Assembly (NCBI RefSeq): GCF_004217615.1
Contig: NZ_SHLD01000001.1
Span: 2,976,001 to 3,040,000 of the forward strand
Direction: 5' to 3'
Origin: Micromonospora kangleipakensis
Lineage (GTDB): Bacteria; Actinomycetota; Actinomycetes; Mycobacteriales; Micromonosporaceae
DNA: 64,000 nucleotides
Every line of letters starts with the position of its first letter. Position 1 is the first letter of the stretch. The notes below the pieces were generated by a model, which worked only from the letters and a program-made list of their open reading frames with translations, made no database searches and was not told where the DNA came from. The translations under genes were made by a program, and so were the position numbers. Of this stretch, positions 25,924 through 35,302 are shown in pieces.

Positions 25924-27402
25924 TCAGCTGGACCGGCCCCGGACCATCACCTCGACGAGCGTGGCGAGGGGTACGGTGGCGAAGCCGACCCGGGCGTCGC
26001 TGGCGCCGTACGGCAGCCAGAGCAGGTCGCCGTGGAGCAGCGCTCCGCAGGAGTAGACGACGTTGGGCACGTAACCTTCGCGCTCGGTGTCATCGGGGGC
26101 CAGTAGCGCCCCGGGCAGCTCGGCGATCACCTGCTCCGGTCGGTGCAGGTCGAGAAGCAGGGCTCCGATGGCGTAGCGGCGCATCGGGCCGACGCCGTGG
26201 GTGAGCACCAGCCAGCCCGCCTCGGTCTCGATGGGCGACCCGCAGTTGCCGACCTGGATCAACTCCCAGCTGCGGCGCGGGCCGTGCAGCGGTACCGGGG
26301 CCCGCCAGGCGTTGTCGTCGGCCAGGGCGGTCAGGCCGATGGTTTCACCGTCGGAGCGACAGAGCGCGAGGTGCCGGCCGTGGACGGCCCGGGGAAAGAG
26401 CGCGATGCCCTTGTTCCGGGCACCCGGTCCGCGCATCGGATCGATCCGGAAGTGCCGCAGATCCTCGCTGATCACCGTCCGGGGGGCGATCCGTCGACCG
26501 TCGTAGGCGGTGTACGTCGCCCGGTACGTCGGGACGCCGGCGTCGTCGACGAACTTGACGAAACGGGCGTCCTCCATGCCGTTGCTCTCCGCCGCGGTGG
26601 CCGGCCAGAGCACCCGCTCATGCAGGAGGGTGTCGGCCGGGAAGGCGACGGCGTAGCTGGCCGCGGCGGTCCGGCGCAGCTGTTCCAGGGTGTCCGGCGT
26701 GGTGCTGCGGTAGAGCAGATCGGGCGGCAGAGCGGCCAGGACCCGTTCGAAATCGGCCTCGTCGTAGTGTTCCGGCAGGGCGGCCAGCACGGTGGCGCAC
26801 ACCTCGTTGTCCCAGCCCTCCTCGCGCAGCCCGGCGGCGAGCAGGTCCCGTCGGTGCTGGACGTGACCGGGGCGGCCGGTCACCAGCGGCCCCGACCGCC
26901 CCTGCACGGCGAGGTGGCTCCCGGGCCCCAGCACGACGCTGGCGAACCCGATGGAGGAGAGGTGACCCTCACCGATCTGGCGCAGGCTGACCGCTACCCG
27001 CAGCTGCCCGGGTCGCAGCTCGGACTGGTCGGGGTGGGCCACCATCGACGGATTGCACAGCGCCGCGGCCTCGACGGCGTACTCGTGGCTGAAATAGGCG
27101 CCCACCAACAGCCGGGCGGTGGGGGAGAGTTGCCGGGTGCGGGCAACCCGGTGCCGGACGAGCTCGTAGTGATGCTGGAAGGTGCCCGCCAGGTCGCGGT
27201 GCCGGTCGCCGAAGTCGCCCAGGGTCCGTCGGAGCAGGATCTCCGTCTCGTCCGCGTCGAGGTCCGCGATCCGGTCGACGAGGTCGTGCGCGCGGGTGTG
27301 CGCCACGGCGGCATCCTCACCCGGGACGAAGAGCTTGACGATGACGCGACGGGGATCGGGAGCGAGGGTGAGGCCCAGGCGGGTGGCCAGAGTCCCGGTC
27401 AC
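25924..27402 (-). CDS. GH130-type glycoside phosphorylase/hydrolase
   Basis: 492 residues from the GTG at 27402 (GTGA overlap). The C-terminal five-bladed propeller carries GH130 motifs: ESNGMEDARFVKFVDDAG, GPGARNKGIALFPR, WELIQVGNCGSPIETEAGWL, LTHGVGPMRRYAIGALLLDL and EREGYVPNVVYSCGALLHGD. The N-terminal ~200 residues are an extra helical region. The family phosphorolyses or hydrolyses beta-mannosides. Last gene of a five-gene glycan operon with two GT4 enzymes, suggesting synthesis or turnover of a mannose-containing glycan. Confidence 0.85.
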   Translation of the reverse strand: MTGTLATRLGLTLAPDPRRVIVKLFVPGEDAAVAHTRAHDLVDRIADLDADETEILLRRTLGDFGDRHRDLAGTFQHHYELVRHRVARTRQLSPTARLLVGAYFSHEYAVEAAALCNPSMVAHPDQSELRPGQLRVAVSLRQIGEGHLSSIGFASVVLGPGSHLAVQGRSGPLVTGRPGHVQHRRDLLAAGLREEGWDNEVCATVLAALPEHYDEADFERVLAALPPDLLYRSTTPDTLEQLRRTAAASYAVAFPADTLLHERVLWPATAAESNGMEDARFVKFVDDAGVPTYRATYTAYDGRRIAPRTVISEDLRHFRIDPMRGPGARNKGIALFPRAVHGRHLALCRSDGETIGLTALADDNAWRAPVPLHGPRRSWELIQVGNCGSPIETEAGWLVLTHGVGPMRRYAIGALLLDLHRPEQVIAELPGALLAPDDTEREGYVPNVVYSCGALLHGDLLWLPYGASDARVGFATVPLATLVEVMVRGRSS

Positions 27403-28454
27403 GACCACCGCCGCGCGTGCTGCAGGGTGGAGATCAGCGCCAGGGTCGACTCGGCGCCCTGGTTGAGGTTGGGCCCGTGCGTGGTCAGCCCGTCGTAGCC
27501 GCCGCCGGTCGCCGGATCCCACATCACCATGCCGAGGTCGTTGTCCCCGAGGAACCACCCGACGGCCTGGCCGAGCCCGATCTCCCACGCCGGATCGCCG
27601 GTGACCGCGGCGGCGGTGACGAAGGCGTCGGCGAGGGCGGCGACCTCGATGGGTTGCTGGTCATGGCGTGGGCGGGGACCGTCACACCGCCAACCGCCAG
27701 CGGGCACGACCGAGAGCCGCCCGTTGAACATCTGGACCTCGCGCAGCCAGGTCAGCATCCGCAGCCCGGCGGCGATCAGCGAGGCATCCCCGCGCAGCTG
27801 ACCGGCGGCGATGACGACTTCCGCAAGGGCGGCGCTGGCGTAGCTGAGCCGCTGCTGCGGCCAAGGCCAACGCGGATCGGGGCCGGCGGGGCCGACGGCG
27901 CTGGCGGCGTCGTCGAGCAGCGCCGCCGCGGCGGCGTGCCCGGGATGACGACGTAGCACCTCGGCGGCGCCCAGCCCGGCGAAGGCCATCGCGTGCGGCG
28001 CGGCCGACCGCCGGCCGGCGCCGAGGCTGAACGCCACGAGCGCCTCGGCACGGATCCAGGCGGCGGGGTGGCGGGCGGCGGCCGTCCCCAGCCCCCACAG
28101 TGCCCGTCCCCACCAGTCACCGAGACCGGGCTGGTCGGCCCAGCGCCGGTCGTGGCCGAGACGGTTGTGGAAGGCGCCGAGAGTGTCCTGGGCGTGGGTC
28201 AGGAAGGCCAGGTAGCACTCTGCCAGCCCGAGCACCTGCGCCGACGGCTCCGGCTCCCGACTGGTGACCAGCAGACCCCGGGCGACGTCGTCGGTGCAGT
28301 AGCCGTGTTCCCGGCGGACGATGGCGTGCCGGGCGTGCTCGAAGAGGCCGGTGTCGTCGCTGAGTCGGGCCAGGTGGGTGAAGCTCGGAGCGGGTGCCGC
28401 CCGCTCGGCGGTGCGGCGGTGGCCGTCGCCGGGCCGATCGCGCGTCGTGGTCAC
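27399..28454 (-). CDS. Putative alpha/alpha-barrel glycan-processing protein
   Basis: 351 residues from the GTG at 28454, overlapping both neighbours by 4 nt. Helical repeats with aromatic-acidic patches: REHGYCTDDVARGLLV near the N-terminus, QPGLGDWWGRALWGLGTAA, RWPWPQQRLSYASAALAE, QQPIEVAALADAFVTAA, and YDGLTTHGPNLNQGAESTLA at the end. The layout resembles (alpha/alpha)6 sugar-active enzymes, and such genes commonly sit between GT4 and GH130 genes in actinomycetes. Reaction not known to me. Confidence 0.6.
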   Translation of the reverse strand: MTTTRDRPGDGHRRTAERAAPAPSFTHLARLSDDTGLFEHARHAIVRREHGYCTDDVARGLLVTSREPEPSAQVLGLAECYLAFLTHAQDTLGAFHNRLGHDRRWADQPGLGDWWGRALWGLGTAAARHPAAWIRAEALVAFSLGAGRRSAAPHAMAFAGLGAAEVLRRHPGHAAAAALLDDAASAVGPAGPDPRWPWPQQRLSYASAALAEVVIAAGQLRGDASLIAAGLRMLTWLREVQMFNGRLSVVPAGGWRCDGPRPRHDQQPIEVAALADAFVTAAAVTGDPAWEIGLGQAVGWFLGDNDLGMVMWDPATGGGYDGLTTHGPNLNQGAESTLALISTLQHARRWS

Positions 28455-29590
28455 GCCGGCACCGGGGCGACCGCGGGTGACCGACCGGCGATGAGCCGTC
28501 CGGCGAGCGCGTCGTACCGCGCCGCCACCGCTGGCCAGCGCAGCTCCGCGGCGATCGGCCGGGTCCGTCCGGCGAGGCCGGCGGCCAGGCCGGGCTCGGT
28601 CAGGATCCGCCGGATCGCGGCCGCCAGCGCCGTCGGGTCCTGATGGGGTACGACCAACCCGGGGCCGCCGGTGAGCAGCTCGACGGCGTGCGGGAAGGAC
28701 GTGGCGACGACGGGGACGCCGGCGGCCACCGCTTCGATCAGGACGCCGGAGGTCACCTGTTCCCGCGAGTCGTAGGGCAGCACGACCACGTCGGCAGAGC
28801 GGACCAGCGCGCCGAGGGTGGCCTGGTCGTGGTACGCGGCCTGGTAGTCCACGGCGTGCCCGACGCCGAGCTCGGCGCCGAGGCGGTGCAGGCCCGCCCG
28901 GTACGCCTCGCCCTGATGCTCGATCACCTTCGGATGGGTCCGGCCGGCGACGGTGTACGTGGGGGTCGGGTCGAGGTCCTGCAACCGGGCCAGTGCCCGA
29001 AGCGCCCACTCGATCCCCTTACCGGGACCGAGCAGTCCCCAGGTGAGCAGGTGCGGGCGGGTACGCCTCGGCGTGGGTGCGCCGACGTGGTCGGCGGCGC
29101 CGTGCGGGATGACTGAGACCTTCGCCGGGTCCACCGCGTAGCCGACAATCAGCCGGTCGTGGGCGGTGTCAGTCATCGTGACGACCGCGCCGGCGGCGGC
29201 CACGATCTGTTCCAGCAGCGTCTTCTGCCGGGCCGAGGGCTGACGGAGCACGGTGTGCAGGACCACGATGCTCGGTACGGTGAGCCGGCGGAGCATCGGC
29301 AGGACGTCCTCGCCGTCGGTCCCGGGGTAGATGCCGTACTCGTGCTGCACGACGGCCACGTCGAAGGCGTTGAGAGCCTTGGCGGCCCCCCGCCAGCCGG
29401 CCGCGTTCCGCGCCGACCAGGTGTGTACGACGCCGGGCTCGGGGCGCTGGTCGTCGCCGGGGGCGGTGACCCGAACGACGCCGCCGGGCGGACCGCCGAC
29501 GGTGAGGTGGGCGGCGAGGGCGGAGTTGAAGGTGGCCAGTCCGCACCGGGTCGGTGGGTGGGTGCTCAGGAAGCCGTAGCTGGCGGACAT
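28451..29590 (-). CDS. GT4-family glycosyltransferase
   Basis: 379 residues. GT-B fold: N-terminal SASYGFLSTHPPTRCGLATF, VVQHEYGIYPG, VIPHGAADH at the domain joint, LLGPGKGIEWALRALARLQ (nucleotide-sugar loop) and SREQVTSGVLIEAVAAGVPV (the E-x7-E-like region). The ATG at 29590 is chosen because homology starts there; 29659 is in frame. 194 nt separate it from the upstream GT4 gene, the only real gap in the operon. Confidence 0.88.
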   Translation of the reverse strand: MSASYGFLSTHPPTRCGLATFNSALAAHLTVGGPPGGVVRVTAPGDDQRPEPGVVHTWSARNAAGWRGAAKALNAFDVAVVQHEYGIYPGTDGEDVLPMLRRLTVPSIVVLHTVLRQPSARQKTLLEQIVAAAGAVVTMTDTAHDRLIVGYAVDPAKVSVIPHGAADHVGAPTPRRTRPHLLTWGLLGPGKGIEWALRALARLQDLDPTPTYTVAGRTHPKVIEHQGEAYRAGLHRLGAELGVGHAVDYQAAYHDQATLGALVRSADVVVLPYDSREQVTSGVLIEAVAAGVPVVATSFPHAVELLTGGPGLVVPHQDPTALAAAIRRILTEPGLAAGLAGRTRPIAAELRWPAVAARYDALAGRLIAGRSPAVAPVPA

Positions 29591-29784
29591 AGGGTGCCGT
29601 GCCTTCCGGTTGTCGGCCGCCACCGGGGACGGGGCGGGCCTCACGAGGTAACGGCGCACGTCGGCCAGCGTGAATGGCCGACGGAACGGGTTTCAGGGCG
29701 GCCGCCGCGTCAGCGGGAGGGGGCGGCAGTGAACCTGGATCGGGCGGGGCCGGATTCGCAGGGAATCGTCGGCAATGGACAATA

Positions 29785-30795
29785 TTAGCGTTCCGGCCGA
29801 CCGATGCCGTCGTAGACGGCCAGGTAGTCGGTGATCATCCGGTCGGCGCCGAAGCGTTGCCGGGCCCGCGCCCGGCAGCCCGCCCGGTCGATCGACGCGA
29901 CCCGGCCGACGGCCTCGACGGCCTGCTCGACGGTCTGCACGAGCAGCCCCGTCACCCCTTCGTCGACCACCTCGGGCATCGACCCGCGTCCGTACGCCAC
30001 GACCGGCGTCCCGCAGGCCATCGACTCCACCACGGACAGGCCGAACGGTTCGTCGAAGGCGATGGGGTGCAGCAGCGCCGTGCTGCCGCCCAGGATCTCG
30101 CCGCGGCGGCGTGGGCCCACGGCGCCGTGGAAGGTGACCCTCTCCCCATCGATGTGCGGGGCAATCTGCTCGCTGAAGTAGCGCTCGTCCTGCACGATGC
30201 CGCAGATGGTCAGCGGCCGGCCGGCCCGCCGGGCGATCTCGATGGCGGCATGGGTGCCCTTGTCGGGGTGGATCCGGCCGAAGGCCACCAGCCCGGGGCC
30301 GGGGTCCAGGGTGAACGGCAACCCGTCCAGGTCGACCCCATGGTGCACCGTGGCGAGGTACTCGAGCCCGGAGATCCGGTCGGCGTCGGAGATGGAGACG
30401 TAGGACGATCGGCCCTTCTCGTACGCCGGCAGGATCCCCGCCCCGGAGAAGCCGTGCACAGTGGTCAGCAGCGGGGCGTGGCAGTGCTCGGCGAAGGCCA
30501 GCGGCAACCAGTCCAGGTGGCTGTGCACGAGGTCGAACTCGGCAGACCGGGCCAGCGCGTGGGAGACGTGGAGCGCCTCCCAGACCCGCCCGTCCATGCT
30601 CTGATCCTCGGCGTACCCGCGCGGACACACCCCGTCGAGAGTGGCGGAGGTGATCGAGTCCAGCGTGGCGAAGAGCGTCACCTGTACGCCCCGCGCGGCG
30701 AGCCCATCTGCGAGCAGACCGGTCACCTGTTCCCAGGGGCCGTAGTGGCGCGGCGGGGTCCGCCATGCCACTGGCCCCAGCAGGGCCACCTTCAC
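29785..30795 (-). CDS. GT4-family glycosyltransferase
   Basis: 336 residues. MKVALLGPVAWRTPPRHYGP carries the family's N-terminal glycine loop; HSHLDWLPLAFAEHC, TTVHGFSGAGI, VAFGRIHPDKGTHAAIEIA and FDEPFGLSVVESMACGTPVV (E-x7-E) follow. Retaining, probably GDP- or UDP-sugar using and cytoplasmic. ATGA overlap with the DUF5994 gene upstream. Confidence 0.9.
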   Translation of the reverse strand: MKVALLGPVAWRTPPRHYGPWEQVTGLLADGLAARGVQVTLFATLDSITSATLDGVCPRGYAEDQSMDGRVWEALHVSHALARSAEFDLVHSHLDWLPLAFAEHCHAPLLTTVHGFSGAGILPAYEKGRSSYVSISDADRISGLEYLATVHHGVDLDGLPFTLDPGPGLVAFGRIHPDKGTHAAIEIARRAGRPLTICGIVQDERYFSEQIAPHIDGERVTFHGAVGPRRRGEILGGSTALLHPIAFDEPFGLSVVESMACGTPVVAYGRGSMPEVVDEGVTGLLVQTVEQAVEAVGRVASIDRAGCRARARQRFGADRMITDYLAVYDGIGRPER

Positions 30796-31616
30796 CGGGC
30801 AGTCGGCTCGGCGAGTTCGGTCGGATCGAGACGCAGGGTTGCGAGTAGCCCGGCGTGTCGGGCGGTGTCGACCCGCTCCGGCAGCTCCCGCTCGACCCAG
30901 TCGGCCCTGGCGTGCTGGCCGCGCCGACGCAGTGCGGAGATGATGGTGTGCCGGGCGATTGTCATGGGCTGCTCCTCGGTGGTGATGGGAACGTCGTCGG
31001 TCCTTTGCTGCCTCGGCCGGAGTGCTGTCGGCGCGGGCGCCGGTTCCACCGGCGCGAACTTCCCGACCCGTCTGGCGTCGGCGCTGCGGGAAGCCACGGT
31101 GGCACGGGCGTCGGGGGCGGTGCGGAGACTGCCGCCCTCCGCCTCCCAGGTGCGCCTGACTGCGCTGTCGACCCTCGCGTCGGACAGCTTGCCCGCGGCG
31201 GTGAGCAGCTGCGGGGTATGGACCAGGTTGCCGGCGGTGGCGGCGAGCGCCATCGCCGCCTCGGCCAGGTCGACCGCGGTTTCCGGCGGGACGACCAGCA
31301 GGTCCACCCGTTCGTTGTTGAGGCAGATCGCGGTCAGCAGGCTGGCGGGCTGACTGGAGAAGTAGCCCAACCGCAGAACCCTGCCGCCGACGGCCAGGAG
31401 GCGCGGATTGCCGTCCCAGATCCCGGCGTTGAGGACCAGCCGGATGATCGGCCCGCGCAGCAGGTCAATGGCGAGGACGAGGCCGGGCAGCTCCGCATGC
31501 GGATCGGTCGAGCGGGGCCACCAGCCCCCGTCGAGCAGAGTGCGCGGGGACCGGGTCGGTTCGATCCGTAGGCGCGGCGTCGATGGGGGAACGACGGGGC
31601 TGGTACGTGGCGTCAT
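30792..31616 (-). CDS. DUF5994 family protein with a C-terminal extension
   Basis: 274 residues from the ATG at 31616 (AAGGAT upstream). The N-terminal DUF5994 domain reads RTLLDGGWWPRSTDPHAELP, IIRLVLNAGIWDGNPRLL and FSSQPASLLTAICLNNERVD, to about residue 130. The remaining ~140 residues are Ala/Arg/Thr-rich and seem disordered, ending in a short helical region (ALRRRGQHARADWVERELPE). Domain function unknown. First gene of the glycan operon. Confidence 0.7.
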   Translation of the reverse strand: MTPRTSPVVPPSTPRLRIEPTRSPRTLLDGGWWPRSTDPHAELPGLVLAIDLLRGPIIRLVLNAGIWDGNPRLLAVGGRVLRLGYFSSQPASLLTAICLNNERVDLLVVPPETAVDLAEAAMALAATAGNLVHTPQLLTAAGKLSDARVDSAVRRTWEAEGGSLRTAPDARATVASRSADARRVGKFAPVEPAPAPTALRPRQQRTDDVPITTEEQPMTIARHTIISALRRRGQHARADWVERELPERVDTARHAGLLATLRLDPTELAEPTAR

Positions 31617-32376
31617 GTCGGATCCTTATCGCCGTGACCGCGGCGTGGCGGTGGGGTGATGCGCCGGAAATCGCGTCATGCGCCGGGCGCGGTGCCAGTT
31701 CGCCGACCCCCACCCGGGGGCCGGGTCGTCGGTTGCTCAGCTCAGCCTCGGAGGTGGAGCCGGTGCAGGTGGGTGAAGCGGACTGTGCCGATCACCATGG
31801 CGACGAACGCGAGCGCCGCAGTCCAGCCGCCGATCCGGGCCGAGCCGGCGCGTCAACGGCACCCGGGCCGGTCGGAGGTGGGGACTCAGTCCCGATGCTC
31901 CGACGACGAGAGGTCGTCCGGGCGGGCCACTGCAGATCGGGTGCGATCGGGTACGGACATGGCATCCCCTCGGGCGGAGCCGGCGTGGCGGGCACCTCGA
32001 AAATGGGATGTCGTCGATTCCGGGATAGCCCCAGCCTACGCCTCTCCGGGCCGGGCTGCTGCTCGGTGCCGCCGCGACAGGGGCCGAGGCTCACCCGAGC
32101 CTTCCGGGTCGAGCGCTGTCAGGGCCAGCCTCAGATACAAATGGCACGTGGCCGAGCAAGACGTCCGCGATGTCCTGAAACACGAGCGGGACCTCCGGCT
32201 CGAGGGCGGCCTCGTGGTTGACCCACCGCCACACCGGGAATGACTCGTCCTTGCGTTCCCATGGGTAGCCGCCCAACGGGCGACGCAGGCGCGGTGCGAG
32301 TCGGCTTAGCTCGGCGAAGACCGCTTCGTCGCGGCGGCCGCGGTCACCGGAGCGAGACCAGCGAGCTGGCCGTGGC
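31617..32376. other. 760-nt region with two short protein relics, no intact gene
   Basis: On the minus strand, 32140-32355 reads FAELSRLAPRLRRPLGGYPW and then RKDESFPVWRWVNHEAALEP and VPLVFQDIADVLLGHVPFVS, clearly protein-like but without start or recognised family. 31755-31850 (minus) reads SARIGGWTAALAFVAMVIGT with TVRFTHLHRLHLRG and a stop, like the end of a membrane protein. Both are probably debris. Confidence 0.35.
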
Positions 32377-33420
32377 TCAGCTTGAGCCGGCGTCGTCGGC
32401 TGGCTGACCTGACCCGACCTCGCGTAGGTGCTTCAGCGCTTGGGCCCAGGAACGCATCAGCGTGGTTTCGTGGTAGGTGATGTCGTGTTCGGCGCAGAAC
32501 CGGTGGACCAGTGGTCGAGCGCGGCGGAGGTTGGGTCGCGGCATGCTGGGGAAAAGGTGATGTTCGATCTGATAGTTGAGACCGCCGAGCAGGGTGTCGA
32601 TGAACCAGCCGCCGCGTACGTTGCGGGAGGTGAGAACCTGGCGCCGGAGGTAGTCGAGGCGCTCGTCGGGGGCGAGGATTGGCATGCCCTTGTGGTTGGG
32701 GGCGAAGGCGCTGCCGAGGTAGAGGCCGAGTAGGCCTTGGTTGACGAGGATGAACGCGACGGCCTGCATGGGGCTCAGCACAAGGACCACGGCACCCAGG
32801 TATCCGGTGGCGTGTAGAGCCAGCAGCGCGGCCTCTGCGGGGCGTCGCTTGATGCTGCTCGGGCCGACGACAGCCCTGACGCTGTTGGCGTGCAGGTGCA
32901 GGCCTTCCAACAGCAGCAGCGGGAAGAACAGGTACGCCTGGTACCGGACCACCAGTGCGCCCAGCCCACGCCGCTTCCGCGCCTGCCCGGGGGTAAACGA
33001 CAGCGGCCTGACGACGATGTCCGGGTCCCGGCCTTCGGTGTTCGGGTGCGCATGATGCCGGTTGTGCTTGTCCACCCACCAGCCGTAACTGATGCCGATC
33101 AGGAGGTTGCCGTGGGCAAGGCCGACCAGGTCGTTGGCGCGACGGGATCGGAAGATCTGGCGGTGACCGGCGTCGTGACCGATGAACCCGGCCTGCCCGA
33201 AGACCATCGCGAGGGCCGCCGCGACGCCCAGCTGCCACCACGACTCACCGAGCCACCCGAACAGCGTCCACGCCCCGACGTAGCACCCGCCGAGGGCGCT
33301 GATGCGCAGCGAATAGTAACCACGCCTCCGATCGAGCAGGCCCGCCCGGCGGATCAGGCGCGACAGATCCGCGTACGGACTGCCGCCATGACGTTCGGTA
33401 TCCAGGGTTGCATCGCTCAT
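32377..33420 (-). CDS. Membrane fatty acid desaturase
   Basis: 347 residues from the ATG at 33420. Three histidine boxes bind the di-iron centre: GHDAGH, HNRHHAHPN and YQIEHHLFP. Four membrane helices are grouped around them (for example FFPLLLLEGLHLHANSVRAV). It belongs to the soluble-acyl-lipid/front-end-like desaturase family acting on membrane lipid acyl chains with O2 and ferredoxin/NADPH reductant. Regiochemistry unknown. No desA regulator is adjacent. Confidence 0.9.
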   Translation of the reverse strand: MSDATLDTERHGGSPYADLSRLIRRAGLLDRRRGYYSLRISALGGCYVGAWTLFGWLGESWWQLGVAAALAMVFGQAGFIGHDAGHRQIFRSRRANDLVGLAHGNLLIGISYGWWVDKHNRHHAHPNTEGRDPDIVVRPLSFTPGQARKRRGLGALVVRYQAYLFFPLLLLEGLHLHANSVRAVVGPSSIKRRPAEAALLALHATGYLGAVVLVLSPMQAVAFILVNQGLLGLYLGSAFAPNHKGMPILAPDERLDYLRRQVLTSRNVRGGWFIDTLLGGLNYQIEHHLFPSMPRPNLRRARPLVHRFCAEHDITYHETTLMRSWAQALKHLREVGSGQPADDAGSS

Positions 33421-33828
33421 GGTCGCGGCTCCGTGCATGTGGGGTCGTCGGCTTGTCGATGTCGCCGATAGGTGGTCCTTCAAGACAAGCGAGGTGAACA
33501 GCTGGCCCGCGTCAGGGTCGACGGAGAGCAGCAACACCTCGGCCCACGCTGTGCTGGCGCATTGCCACTGCGGCGCCAACGGTGGTGGTGGCGGCGACGA
33601 TCAGGACGGGGGGCGGCGGGCTGCCGATCGAATCCCGATCAGCCGGCCGCAGAGTGGACGGGCAGCGGCCGGCCCCCTCTGGGCCACCGAACTGTCTGTG
33701 ACTCTGCCGCGAAGGGCGGCTAACTTGCCTGACGTGCCTCGGCGCAGTGCGGCCCCGCGTTGCTGCGCGGCACGGGCTATTCCGTCGAGACCTGTGCTGC
33801 CGGCCCGTTGTCGGGCTGTCTGAACTGC
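33421..33828. other. Intergenic, no gene seen
   Basis: About 400 nt between the DUF3618 and desaturase genes, all on the minus strand. Several long shadow frames exist, none protein-like. It presumably contains the desaturase promoter. Confidence 0.5.
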
Positions 33829-34035
33829 TCATGCCGTCTTTCCCCGCATCGTCTGGGTCGAGCTGGTCAGCCGCTGCCGGGCCCGACCTTTGATCTCGAG
33901 GGCCCTGTCTCGGCCCCGGGTCTTCACGTCAGTTTTGGCTGCAAGGGCGTGCACGGTGGCACCGAGTTCAGCTCGTGTCTTCTCGATGTCCTCGCGGGTG
34001 CGGTCCGGGTCGCTGCTCCCGTTCGTCGTGATCGC
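33829..34035 (-). pseudogene. DUF3618 protein with a lost start codon
   Basis: 68-residue frame: SDPDRTREDIEKTRAELGAT, VHALAAKTDVKTRGRDRALE and RQRLTSSTQTMRGKTA, a clear DUF3618 domain with AAK-type motif. AAGGAGG stands upstream, but the expected start is GCG (34035-34033) followed by ATC. Changing that C to T gives GTGATC, which is a GTG start here and at the same time a TGA stop for the overlapping holin frame. No other ATG/GTG/TTG precedes the domain. Confidence 0.65.
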
Positions 34036-34468
34036 CCTCGTCCCTCCTTGGCGGCCTGCTGCAGCGACTCCACGTCCGAGCGCACGCTATGCAGCGTCGC
34101 CTCCGGCTTGACGGGCATCGTCTGCTTGGCCTCCTTCTTGCCGAGCAGCGCGAGCAGGCCGGCCACGGCGAGGAGGATCACCGCGACGACCAGCGCCGCC
34201 ACCCACGCCGGCATGAACTCGGCGAGGACCAGGATGAACGCGGCGACGAGGCACCTGTACCAACAAGTGCCGTCCCGCTGGCGCCACCGACCATCGCCGC
34301 GCCAGCGCCGGCGCGTTTACCCTTGGCAGTCAGGTCCGCCCTGGCCAGCGCCAGCTCGTCGCGCACCAGCCGGGTGATCTGATCGGTCGCACGCTGCACA
34401 AGCTGCGCGACAGTAGCTTCCTCCTGTGGCCCGCCGCCCGCCCGGCCTCCGCTGGGCGGGTCACCCAT
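34036..34468 (-). pseudogene. Actinobacterial Holin-X (phage holin superfamily III)-like protein, frameshifted
   Basis: The ATG at 34468 follows GGAGG. Frame 1: TVAQLVQRATDQITRLVRDE, ALARADLTAKGKRAGAGAAM. Near 34250 the frame shifts to CLVAAFILVLAEFMPAWVAA and LVVAVILLAVAGLLALLGKK with a C-terminal HSVRSDVESLQQAAKEGR. Two membrane helices plus amphipathic ends are typical of Holin-X proteins, which are chromosomal and not phage evidence. The frame also lacks its stop (see the DUF3618 entry). Confidence 0.65.
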
Positions 34469-34611
34469 GCGTCGTCACCTCCAAAGACAGATTCAGCACC
34501 TCGCATCGGATTGCGGCAGGACGCAGCCACCGGCCGCCGCCCAGCGGGCGCCGCTTGGCCAAGCCTGGCCGGCGCCGTGCCTGAAGGCTCGCGCGGCGGC
34601 GCTGCCCGTCC

Positions 34612-34860
34612 TCACCGCGCTGCGGCTGCCGATGACGCCGTTTCCTTGGCCCGGCCGGCCGTGTCGCCGGCGATCGGCGACCCGCCCATGCCCGCATCGA
34701 CGAACGCGCTGTCGCCCAGGGCAGGAAGATCACCGGGAGTCGCTTCACCTATGGCGCGGCGACGGCTGGCTCGTACGACGGCCACCGCCGCCGCCACCGC
34801 TGCCAGGGACATCGCTGCCGCCTGCATCAGCGGTACCCTTCTGCTACGTCGACGCCTCAT
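34612..34860 (-). CDS. Small putative membrane protein
   Basis: 82 residues, with one hydrophobic helix (LMQAAAMSLAAVAAAVAVVR) followed by a Gly/Ala-rich acidic tail. It lies upstream of the Holin-X gene on the same strand. No family is recognised and the composition may be chance, so this is tentative. Confidence 0.3.
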   Translation of the reverse strand: MRRRRSRRVPLMQAAAMSLAAVAAAVAVVRASRRRAIGEATPGDLPALGDSAFVDAGMGGSPIAGDTAGRAKETASSAAAAR

Positions 34861-35290
34861 GCCGCACCGTCCCTCTCACTTTCGAGTCCAACCTTGTTCT
34901 CATCGTGAAGACAACGCAGTGGCAGTGGGGTCTGTTCGGCGCATTCGACACGGTCGGGTCATTTCGCCGCCAATTCGCTGGCGGGAGTGCGCGCGGGTCG
35001 GGCACGATCACGAGCGGATCTGATGCGGCGCCGAGCCGAGCGCCGACGCCGGACCGTCGGTGGGCGTGGCCCGCCCATTGCCCCTGCTCGGCGAGCTCGA
35101 CGGCGACCGCCTCCGCGTCGCGGGTCGGCGTGGGACGGCGGTGCGGCTCGGGGCGGTGCACGGCGTGGGCGTCGGCGAGCCGGTGGTGCGCGGCATCGGC
35201 GGGGCGCCGGATCAAGTTGGGTGGTGGGTGCTCGACGTCCTGGTCCGAGACGGGACGCTCTTGAGCGGCTGCCCTGGGCCTGGTAGGGGC
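34861..35290. other. Intergenic region before the SpoIIE-type gene
   Basis: About 430 nt. The plus-strand frame of the next gene is open upstream to 35060, but that sequence is Val/Gly/Arg-rich shadow. No other feature seen. Confidence 0.5.
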
Positions 35291-35296
35291 TACGCT
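35291..35296 (+). promoter_or_regulatory. Candidate -10 box (TACGCT), leaderless layout
   Basis: Exactly 6 nt before the GTG at 35303; no Shine-Dalgarno present. Confidence 0.5.
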
Positions 35297-35302
35297 TCTG
35301 CC

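Noticed and set aside
33829..34468. Prophage, suggested by a holin-family gene
   Set aside because: Holin-X proteins with DUF3618 neighbours are ordinary chromosomal genes in actinomycetes; no capsid, tail, integrase or lysis genes are nearby.
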